A stretch of DNA of 5,186 bases from Bacteroidales bacterium. Its GTDB lineage: Bacteria; Bacteroidota; Bacteroidia; Bacteroidales; UBA932. Shown one piece after another: positions 1-5,175 of this stretch. The stretch lies in assembly GCA_012513425.1 (NCBI GenBank), contig JAAZCF010000015.1, positions 1-5,186 of the forward strand, read 5' to 3'. The first letter of the stretch is position 1; each line of letters begins with the position of its first letter. The translations under genes were made by a program, and so were the position numbers. The notes beneath the pieces were generated by a model that worked only from the letters and a program-made list of their open reading frames with translations, did not search any database and had not been told where the DNA came from.

Positions 1-99
1 AAGGCGCTGCGCGCCTATATAAACTACTACAACAATGATCGAATAAAGTTGAGATTAAAAGGAAAGAGTCCGGTGCAATACCGAACTCTTTACCAATAA
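1..99 (+). CDS. IS3-family transposase (OrfB), C-terminal 32 residues only
   Basis: Frame 1 is open from the first base to a TAA at 97-99. It reads KALRAYINYYNNDRIKLRLK followed by GKSPVQYRTLYQ. The stretch YINYYNNDRIK...GKSPVQYR is the typical C-terminus of IS3-family OrfB integrases (DDE, rve domain), just after the catalytic core. The DDE residues themselves lie upstream of the window. In intact elements OrfB is usually made as an OrfAB fusion by -1 frameshifting and catalyses copy-out/paste-in transposition. The reading frame ends normally 17 nt before the inverted repeat, so nothing here suggests that this end is broken. Confidence 0.88.
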   Translation, partial: KALRAYINYYNNDRIKLRLKGKSPVQYRTLYQ

Positions 100-116
100 G
101 CTATTAATGTTAAACC

Positions 117-140
117 GTCCAACTTTTGGGGGTCACATCA
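117..140 (+). repeat. Terminal inverted repeat (right end) of the IS3-family element
   Basis: A 24-nt segment starting GTCCAACTTTTGGGGG and ending CACATCA follows the transposase stop. It matches the general form of IS150-group right ends, the transposase binding and cleavage site. The left partner is outside the window, so the repeat is identified by its resemblance and its position after the transposase, not by pairing. Confidence 0.75.
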
Positions 141-148
141 AAATATTT

Positions 149-163
149 ATGACAAAGTGTCAT
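149..163. promoter_or_regulatory. Perfect 6-bp inverted repeat (possible operator)
   Basis: ATGACA-AAG-TGTCAT is a perfect dyad with a 3-nt centre, starting 8 bp outside the insertion-sequence end and about 57 bp upstream of the -33 box of the promoter for the ATPase at 303. The size and form suit a dimeric repressor or activator site. It could instead be a chance palindrome in AT-rich DNA; the stem is too short and lacks a T tract, so it is not a terminator. Confidence 0.3.
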
Positions 164-219
164 ACTAACTTAACATTTTTACACATTTTAAGTATAATTT
201 CTTTGTTCAAAAGATTTAT

Positions 220-250
220 TTTGGTATTTAAGAAATTGTTACTACATTTG
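220..250 (+). promoter_or_regulatory. Bacteroides-type sigma promoter for the RloA-like ATPase
   Basis: A TTTG at 220-223 is followed after a 19-nt spacer by TACATTTG at 243-250. This matches the Bacteroides primary-sigma consensus (TTTG, 19-21 nt, TAnnTTTG) exactly. Transcription would start a few bases after 250, giving a leader of roughly 45 nt before the ATG at 303. The promoter lies outside the insertion sequence, so the ATPase has its own promoter and need not depend on read-through from the IS. Confidence 0.7.
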
Positions 251-302
251 CAGCCCGTTTCAAAAAGCTCTGTCTTTTTAACAGATTTAAAATTTAGCTG
301 TC

Positions 303-1592
303 ATGATACTTGAATTTATTGTCAAAAATTTCGCCTCTTTTAAAGATGAGATCTGCTTGAGTTTTGAAGCAAAAAAGAAAAAAATCCAAGGCCACGAAAC
401 CAACATTATAGTAATGCCAGACGGGACTAAGATTATTCGTTTCCTTTCCCTCTATGGCCGTAATGCATCCGGAAAATCTAATTTAATTGCAGCTTATGAG
501 AACATGACCACTTTCTGGTTATGGAGACCGCAATCTTCATCTATGCCGATAAATGGATTTGTCCCCTTCCGTTTCGATACCGAAACTGTTACCAAGAGTT
601 GTCACTTTGAATTAAAGTTTTATGTTGACGGTTTAAAATATTGGTATCTACTTGATGTCAACAGTAAAGAAGTTGAATCTGAATCCCTATATTATTACAC
701 ATCTACTAGGAAAAAGATGCTGTTTGATAGGACAACAATTGAAGGCATCACTCGGATCGAATTCAACAATATCACAGACATTCGTCCCTCATCTCTTCTG
801 AAGAAAGAAATCAACATGCGTTGTTTAAGCAATATGTCAGTTATGTCTGCCCTCATGGGAGTAAATATTGACATAAAGCCTATTGCCGCAGTAAAAGAAT
901 GGATTAGAAACAAGGTAGCACCATTCCTCTCCATCAACCAGCCAGAGCTTGGTTATACTCAAACCTTCATTGACAAAGATGACAATTTACGAGACCATCT
1001 CAAATCTGTCATGAAAGAGGCCGACTTCAACATTGTTGACTTCGTCACTAAAACCAGGCGTCAGAGTGTACCAAAGGAGATAATCCCCTTCATTGAGCGT
1101 AACGAACGAATACCAGCTGAAGAACGAGCAGAGATTGTATCAAGTGGAGGCTTCACCTTACCAACAATAGAATTCATCCATAGTGTTGAAAATGAACGAG
1201 GCATTGAAACTTATCCTCTTTCTGAAGAATATGAATCAAGCGGCACGATTAATCTAGTTGAACTTGAGTCTGCTCTATACATCCACTCAAAACAAGGAGG
1301 TTTCTTTTACGTTGATGAAATTGAGCATTCTCTTCATCCAGCACTCATCAAGTATGTCATTGAAAAATTCATTGATGAGAAAGACAATGACGCTCAGTTA
1401 TTAATAGCGACACATTACACACCTCTTCTAGATGAGGTTGATTCCCTATTTCGTAGCGACTCTATTTGGTTTACTGATAAAGGCAAAAATGGTTCAACTT
1501 CAATTTATCCCCTTTATTGCGAAAAAGGATCACAAAGATTCAATTCCTTCCAAGCTGCATATCTTGAAGGGTTGTTCAAAAGATTGATATAA
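303..1592 (+). CDS. RloA-like AAA_15/AAA_21 family ATPase (ABC-class), orphan
   Basis: This 429-aa protein has the architecture of the ABC-class, SMC/RecN-like ATPases seen in RloA and OLD-type phage-defence systems. The N-terminus MILEFIVKNFASFKDE is the typical first beta strand (the 'IxNFxSF' opening). Walker A is GRNASGKS at residues 52-59 (K58). A signature-like ESSGT occurs at 311-315. Walker B is FFYVDEIE at about 334-341, with D338 and catalytic E339, followed by the D-loop region EHSLHP. The H-switch is LLIATH with H371. There is no TOPRIM domain, so it is not a full OLD nuclease; the length suits RloA. In known systems RloA is paired with RloB, but no RloB frame follows here: downstream is a pseudogene on the other strand. 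The end, YLEGLFKRLI, departs from the YLxGxFGxIP-like ending I associate with this family, so the C-terminus may have been altered by rearrangement at about 1580. The start at 303 is supported by the conserved N-terminal strand and the promoter at 220-250; there is no Shine-Dalgarno, as is common in this phylum. The ATPase fold is firm; the cellular role is inference. Confidence 0.9.
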   Translation: MILEFIVKNFASFKDEICLSFEAKKKKIQGHETNIIVMPDGTKIIRFLSLYGRNASGKSNLIAAYENMTTFWLWRPQSSSMPINGFVPFRFDTETVTKSCHFELKFYVDGLKYWYLLDVNSKEVESESLYYYTSTRKKMLFDRTTIEGITRIEFNNITDIRPSSLLKKEINMRCLSNMSVMSALMGVNIDIKPIAAVKEWIRNKVAPFLSINQPELGYTQTFIDKDDNLRDHLKSVMKEADFNIVDFVTKTRRQSVPKEIIPFIERNERIPAEERAEIVSSGGFTLPTIEFIHSVENERGIETYPLSEEYESSGTINLVELESALYIHSKQGGFFYVDEIEHSLHPALIKYVIEKFIDEKDNDAQLLIATHYTPLLDEVDSLFRSDSIWFTDKGKNGSTSIYPLYCEKGSQRFNSFQAAYLEGLFKRLI

Positions 1593-1682
1593 CAACATCA
1601 TTCTCACTCAACACAACATAAGCATCGGCTGACAAATCTACAATTGTTTTTGTTTCATAATGTGAGCTCTGGCATGCCTTAC
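1576..1682 (-). other. Open minus-strand tail of unknown origin, possible gene remnant
   Basis: Downstream (minus-strand sense) of the protease remnant, one frame stays open to a TGA at 1576-1578. It reads KACQSSHYETKTIVDLSADA then YVVLSENDVVISIF, with ordinary codons and a plausible beta-strand-rich composition. It shares its frame with the middle part of the protease pseudogene (about 1765-1850) but not with that gene's last readable segment, so it may be the true C-terminus after another indel, a fragment of a different gene, or chance. It overlaps the last 17 nt of the ATPase on the opposite strand. I do not recognise it. Confidence 0.25.
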
Positions 1683-2526
1683 CTATGCCGAATGATGACT
1701 TTGTTTTGTGTTGCGGTTGCGGTTGTGGTCTTTGTCGATGGGGATGATTTCGAAACGCTGGAAGGCGGGATTGGTTGAGGAGAAATGGAGCATTCTGGTT
1801 GTTGACGACGCTGACGACGATGTTCTTGAGGACGGCGCCACCACTTTTATTCTTTACGGAGGGTGACAGTGGTACCATCTTTGATTTCGCCTGAGGCTAT
1901 ACTTGGTAGTATTTCTTGCTTTTGATGTCACTTTTCTTGAAATAGCTGTTTTTGAGCATGAAGTTGGCCTCAACTGATGAGATTGTTACATCGCTGGCTC
2001 AGGTGTCGAATATGAGATTCAATGGCAACTCTTTAATGCTGCAGACAATTTCGTATTTGCCACCGACATTGCTTTTGAATGGCACTTCTATCACCATTTC
2101 TTCAGATTCGACGACTCGCATTTCCGCTAAAAAGGATTGTACACTAGTTTTTTATATATCTATGAGTGCTTTGAACTCTTGCAGTTCACGAATTGCATCC
2201 AGATCATAATCTTTTTCGTTATTTACATAGAGCTTATAGCCAGGATCAAGTCTCTTTTAAAGTGGTGCAACTGCATCTTCTTTGCGGTCTATTCTGGATA
2301 ACATTCAGGCTTTATTATCGAAATTGCCATCATCTTCAGAGTCTTGGGCAATGATGTATTCCATTCCATCCAATCCAAATTCAGGATTATGCTTTCCACG
2401 AGGCATGTCTCAAAAAATGAAATAAGTAGCTTTTCTTTCAGCCTCTATATGATCAGTTGCCGCAACGACAATATCTGATGCTGCTAAATCTACCAATGAC
2501 GAAAGTACCGAAGACCCAAACTGCAT
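1683..2526 (-). pseudogene. Decayed retropepsin-like aspartic protease gene
   Basis: One minus-strand frame runs from an ATG at 2524-2526 to 1897 with protein-like sequence but six in-frame stops: TGA 2410-2412, TGA 2305-2307, TAA 2257-2259, TAA 2152-2154, TGA 1999-2001 and TAG 1897-1899. The region around 1999 reads LPLNLIFDT*ASDVTIS, so the stop replaces the Gly of the catalytic DTGAS motif of single-domain (retropepsin-like, clan AA) aspartic proteases. After a frameshift near 1897 it continues ASGEIKDGTTVTLRK. After a second near 1850 it continues GGAVLKNIVVSVVNNQNAPF and LLNQS, matching the family's 'APLLLGQSAL' flap/second-half motif. After a third near 1767 it continues AFQRFEIIPIDKD to a TAG at 1683-1685. 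The N-terminal part (MQFGSSVLSSLVDLAASDIV onward to about 2150) is not recognised and may be the protease's own N-terminus or a second dead gene. All three stop codon types occur, so recoding is ruled out; this is an old inactive gene. The family call is strong for 1760-2080 and weaker for the rest. Confidence 0.8.
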
Positions 2527-2612
2527 TATTATACATAAATCAGCGCTTCAAAATGCATTATTATACATTATTTGGCAACTCAAACTGCATTATTTGCTGT
2601 GAGGTTGCCGCA
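2517..2612. repeat. Three direct repeats with exact 32-bp period
   Basis: Units start at 2517, 2549 and 2581. Each opens with CAAA, then C or A, then TGCATTATT. The first two units go on identically with ATACAT before diverging; the third diverges after TGCATTATT. Each 16-bp ATGCATTATTATACAT-like core is an imperfect dyad (12 of 16 positions symmetric in the second unit). A 32-bp period is close to three helical turns, which would place bound proteins on one face of the DNA. The array lies between the minus-strand pseudogene and the AAA+ operon, and its first unit overlaps the pseudogene's putative start codon. Tandem operators are the simplest reading; iterons or recombination sites are alternatives. 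Only half of each unit is conserved, which argues against a CRISPR, where full-length repeats alternate with spacers. Confidence 0.7.
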
Positions 2613-2819
2613 AAAACCCACGTTACTAATTGAAAACACGATTGCATATTCTACAAAGCGAATTTCTTGCTTTTTCAAATGTAAATTACAAGATTGTCGT
2701 TGAAAGACGCATTGCTAATTCTTAATAATTGATCACATATTCTGTTTATCAGAAATAGGTGGAACTCGTTCACAAAATGTTCAATATCTTATCAAAATTG
2801 TGCAAATAGTTCAACTGGA
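2613..2819. other. AT-rich intergenic stretch, no gene seen
   Basis: No protein-like frame on either strand. It contains a possible minus-strand promoter (2676-2705), a degenerate relative of the repeated motif (TGCATATTCTACA, 2643-2655, one base shorter than the other copies), and a weak 5-bp hairpin TTCTG-tttat-CAGAA at 2740-2754 without a following T tract. Much of it is probably leader and regulatory DNA, or the remains of decayed sequence. Confidence 0.4.
2676..2705 (-). promoter_or_regulatory. Possible Bacteroides-type promoter facing the protease pseudogene
   Basis: On the minus strand TACATTTG (2676-2683) is a perfect TAnnTTTG -7 box. An imperfect -33 box TTTC (2702-2705) lies 18 nt upstream, slightly short of the 19-21 nt norm. 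Transcription would run toward lower coordinates through the three 32-bp repeats into the pseudogene, placing the repeats in its leader. It may be a relic. Confidence 0.35.
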
Positions 2820-2852
2820 GCCATTATTCTACATTAGTGTACCATTTCTTTG
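2820..2852 (+). promoter_or_regulatory. Candidate promoter of the small ORF/AAA+ operon with a repeated upstream element
   Basis: The element GCCATTATTCTACATTAG (2820-2837) is followed by TTTCTTTG (2845-2852), one mismatch from the -7 consensus TAnnTTTG. No TTTG -33 box is present at the right distance; the repeated element occupies that position. The same arrangement recurs at 5143-5175 with identical spacing, which is why the site is called despite its imperfect -7. It would give a short leader before the ATG at 2881. Confidence 0.5.
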
Positions 2853-2880
2853 CACCATAAACAAAAACCAACTAATAATT

Positions 2881-3026
2881 ATGGCACAGAAAATTGGAAG
2901 TTTTGACAAACTTCTGCCACTGGGCAGAGCGTGGACAGCATCGAACTGGATGCTGACAGCAATTTATGGCTGGACGCCAAGACAGCTCTCAAATATGATA
3001 TGGTTGACAATATAATAACAAAATAA
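2881..3026 (+). pseudogene. Small ORF upstream of the AAA+ ATPase, interrupted by a probable one-base frameshift
   Basis: From ATG 2881 the frame reads MAQKIGSFDK. The frame one base back then reads TSATGQSVDSIELDADSN and LWLDAKTALKYDMVDNIITK to a TAA at 3024-3026, a polar, ordinary-looking 48-aa protein. Staying in the ATG frame instead gives a tryptophan-rich, unlikely sequence ending at 3015. The switch is needed after 2906, where the second frame has a stop, and is most simply placed at the AAA run 2908-2910 as a lost A. The real end lies 8 nt before the ATG of the AAA+ gene, so the pair look co-transcribed and possibly translationally coupled. I do not recognise the protein; a small regulator or partner of the ATPase is a guess. 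The shift may be a real mutation, an assembly error or, less likely, programmed frameshifting, as no classical slippery heptamer is present. Confidence 0.5.
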
Positions 3027-3030
3027 AAGG
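3025..3030 (+). promoter_or_regulatory. Ribosome binding site of the AAA+ ATPase
   Basis: AAAAGG ends 4 nt before the ATG at 3035-3037 and overlaps the stop codon of the small upstream ORF. It fixes the ATPase start and suggests that termination of the small ORF may feed initiation of the ATPase. Confidence 0.5.
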
Positions 3031-3034
3031 CAAT

Positions 3035-5116
3035 ATGGAAAAGACCTTCAACGCAGTGGAGCTGATACAAACAATCTCCAACAAGCTCCGTCACAAAAAA
3101 ATCAAAAACATCGCTGCTGTCGAGAACGAGATTGCATCTCTTGGGGAATATCTCGGCACAGATCAGATGCAGACTATCATCTTTGTCGCTATATTTGAAT
3201 TCTGCGCAAGCGGATCAAGCATGAATGCTGACGACATGGCCCGATATTACGATTGTTCGGTTCTCGACATTGTTGCCCATAAGAAAGACTTCGACCAACT
3301 TCTTTTTTACGGTCTGATCGAAAAATCTGCCAGAGAACTCGAAAGCACGATTTTCTTCACCCGCACAGACTTTAGAGTGCCGGCAGTGATCTTCGAGGCG
3401 ATTCTGGTGAACAAACCACTGACCGAAGCAAAAGCAGTGCAGAGCGAACTTGACCATTTCGATATGGTAAAGCAGATTGGCGAATGTTTAGAGAACCGCG
3501 ACCGCGAAGATATTACCACAGCAACCTTCCTGGCGCAAGCAAAAGAACTTGAAGAGAGTTATTCATCATGCGAGTTCATCACAAAAACCAGAGAACTGCT
3601 ACCAGGCATAGCAGACAGAGTGCTATTTTACGATATCTGCAAGGACAATTTCTTTGATGGTAATTTCTCCGACCTTGAGGACACTCTCAAGGATCTGTAC
3701 GACCACCGCAAACAGACGCTTAAAGCAATGAAAGAGTTTCTTTCTGAGAGTTCAGTCCTTCAACAGTCAGGCCTTGTGAAATGCTGGGAAGATAACCTAA
3801 CTCACAAACTGACACCGTCAAAGGCAGGATATGAGCTTCTGCTTGGAGAATACACAGAGGTGAAAATAAAAAAATCTACAGGGCTTGACAAGTTCGAGTT
3901 TGTGAAAGCTGTTTCTGACTGCATCGTTGATAAAAAGTTCAACAACTTCGGTATGCTCAAACTCAAAAATATGGTATTGGATTTGGAATACAGTAACAGA
4001 GATCTGCCCACTGTCAAGGAGGCTCAGAAACTGCTCAAGAGTCATAACGACCGCATCTTCTTCTATTCGATGTGCAACGACAGTATGTTCTGCCGCACAT
4101 GCCTTGAAAGAACCCTTGCAGACATATACGAAAAGCCACAGTGGGTGATGGAAGAGACTGTAAAGTGGAAGAACGGGGAGCATCCTCTGCAGACCCTCGG
4201 CTTGGCTGAGATGGGAGAAGAGAGTTTTTTCGGCGGAACCAAGGTCGAACTCACTGAAGATGGGCGCGAGTTGTTTCTGCAGGAAGATGCCGAAAAGTAC
4301 AAGAAGAAAGACAAGACCAACGACATTCTAAGCGTTAATAAAATCAAAGCAAAGAATATGTTCTACTCACCCTCCCTCAAAAAGCAGATCGATTTTCTCT
4401 CAAATAGTCTTCAGCAAAGTGCTTTCGAGAAGTTGCAGAAGCGTCTCGATGAGCAAGGTATGCCGAAAGGTGTGGCCGCAATTTTCTACGGCTCGCCAGG
4501 AACCGGTAAGACCGAAACTGTATACCAACTCGCCAAATCAACCGGCCGCGATGTGATGCAGGTGGATATCTCCGAAATGAAATCCAGCTGGTATGGCGAA
4601 AGCCAGAAATTGGTAAAAGAGGTGTTCACCAAATACGAGCGCCTATGCAAAAAAAGCAAGAGGGCCCCTATCCTGCTCTTCAATGAAGCGGATGCAGTAT
4701 TCAGCAAGCGTATGGAGAACAAAGGAACAAGCGTAGATCAGACTGAGAACGCCATCCAGAACATAATTCTCGAGCAGATGGAAATACTTTCTGGTATCCT
4801 CATTGCCACCACAAACCTTGAAGGCAACCTCGATCCTGCTTTCGAACGTCGCTTCCTCTTCAAGGTCAAGTTCGAAAAGCTAAGTACAGATGCAAAAGTG
4901 CTCATCTGGCGCGACAAACTCCCCGAGATAACTTCGAAGGACGCAGAAGCATTGGCTAATGAGTTCGACTTCACAGGCGGCGAGATTGACAACATCGTAC
5001 GAAAGGTCACTATGAACCAAGTGCTGAATGACGATGAGTATTCTTTGGCGTACTTGAAGGAGCTCTGCTCTCAAGAACATCTGACTAAAAGATGCGGAAA
5101 TATTGGATATAAGTAA
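3035..5116 (+). CDS. AAA+ ATPase with tandem winged-helix-like N-terminal repeats
   Basis: This 693-aa cytoplasmic protein has no signal peptide or membrane segment. The C-terminal third is a single AAA+ module of the classical (FtsH/spastin/katanin-like) clade. Walker A is GSPGTGKT at 486-493. The pore-loop-like segment SSWYGES is at 517-523. Walker B is ILLFNEAD at 546-553, with Asn550 where Asp is usual and catalytic Glu551 kept. Sensor 1 is ATTN at 591-594, and the arginine fingers are ERR at 604-606. A lid domain follows, with TGGEIDNIVRKV as sensor-2 region. The end, CGNIGYK, resembles the GRKIGF-like ending I associate with Bacteroidota homologues, so the protein appears complete. The N-terminal 420 residues hold two aligned repeats, about 142-271 and 287-416 (DRVLFYDICKD at 194 against DRIFFYSMCND at 339), and a looser third at about 45-125. 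All look like winged-helix domains, which suggests DNA or protein recognition. Such enzymes remodel a protein or nucleoprotein target through a hexameric pore; the target is unknown. It follows the small frameshifted ORF by 8 nt. The family call is firm, the function is not. Confidence 0.92.
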   Translation: MEKTFNAVELIQTISNKLRHKKIKNIAAVENEIASLGEYLGTDQMQTIIFVAIFEFCASGSSMNADDMARYYDCSVLDIVAHKKDFDQLLFYGLIEKSARELESTIFFTRTDFRVPAVIFEAILVNKPLTEAKAVQSELDHFDMVKQIGECLENRDREDITTATFLAQAKELEESYSSCEFITKTRELLPGIADRVLFYDICKDNFFDGNFSDLEDTLKDLYDHRKQTLKAMKEFLSESSVLQQSGLVKCWEDNLTHKLTPSKAGYELLLGEYTEVKIKKSTGLDKFEFVKAVSDCIVDKKFNNFGMLKLKNMVLDLEYSNRDLPTVKEAQKLLKSHNDRIFFYSMCNDSMFCRTCLERTLADIYEKPQWVMEETVKWKNGEHPLQTLGLAEMGEESFFGGTKVELTEDGRELFLQEDAEKYKKKDKTNDILSVNKIKAKNMFYSPSLKKQIDFLSNSLQQSAFEKLQKRLDEQGMPKGVAAIFYGSPGTGKTETVYQLAKSTGRDVMQVDISEMKSSWYGESQKLVKEVFTKYERLCKKSKRAPILLFNEADAVFSKRMENKGTSVDQTENAIQNIILEQMEILSGILIATTNLEGNLDPAFERRFLFKVKFEKLSTDAKVLIWRDKLPEITSKDAEALANEFDFTGGEIDNIVRKVTMNQVLNDDEYSLAYLKELCSQEHLTKRCGNIGYK

Positions 5117-5142
5117 AAACCGTTGAAAATATTGTTACTAAT

Positions 5143-5175
5143 GCCACTATTTTACATTAGCAATAATTATATTTG
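5143..5175 (+). promoter_or_regulatory. Candidate promoter for a gene beyond the window, with the same upstream element
   Basis: GCCACTATTTTACATTAG (5143-5160) differs at only two of 18 positions from the element at 2820-2837. The -7 box TATATTTG (5168-5175) is a perfect TAnnTTTG and lies at exactly the same distance from the element as TTTCTTTG does at 2845. No TTTG -33 box is present. Transcription would start at about 5180 and leave the window. The 26 nt between the ATPase stop and this element contain no recognisable terminator. Confidence 0.55.

Larger units (their letters stand above)
1..140 (+). mobile_element. Right end of an IS3-family (IS150-like) insertion sequence, truncated by the window edge
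   Basis: This is the 3' end of an IS3-family element. The sequence shows the C-terminal codons of an IS3 OrfB-type transposase, then 17 nt, then a terminal inverted repeat reading GTCCAACTTTTGGGGGTCAC and ending in ATCA. Read outward-in this is TGATGTGACCCCCAAAAGTT, which has the TGTnnTGACCC(C)CAAAA look of IS150-group ends. The left end lies upstream of the window, so completeness and the target-site duplication cannot be judged. The exact outer boundary (about 140) is inferred from the TCA end and could be off by a few bases. Confidence 0.85.

Noticed and set aside
107..313. 68-codon plus-strand frame between the IS end and the ATPase
   Set aside because: It runs through the inverted repeat and the promoter, overlaps the ATPase start, and its translation is a composition-driven Leu/Phe/Lys-rich sequence with no recognisable feature.
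1709..1728. TTGCGG-type short tandem repeat, and GACGAC runs at 1805-1820
   Set aside because: These are explained as low-complexity codons of the decayed protease (Asn-Arg and Val runs on the minus strand), not as a separate repeat element.
1952..2209. 85-codon plus-strand frame
   Set aside because: It is antisense to the protease pseudogene, whose minus-strand translation carries a recognisable family motif; this frame does not.
2517..2612. CRISPR array
   Set aside because: Only the first 14 to 20 bases of each 32-bp unit are conserved, there are just three units, there are no 25-40 bp unique spacers between full repeats, and no cas genes are present.
2456..2613. Repeated decamer GTTGCCGCAA at 2456-2465 and 2604-2613
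   Set aside because: Only ten bases match, flanks are unrelated, and one copy lies inside the pseudogene; probably chance.
2740..2754. Possible terminator hairpin TTCTG-tttat-CAGAA
   Set aside because: The stem is 5 bp and AT-rich with no following T tract, and it does not sit just after any gene end.
2800..3015. 71-codon plus-strand frame upstream of the AAA+ gene
   Set aside because: Only its middle part, MAQKIGSFDK from 2881, looks real; upstream it runs through the candidate promoter, and downstream the better coding frame is shifted by one base.
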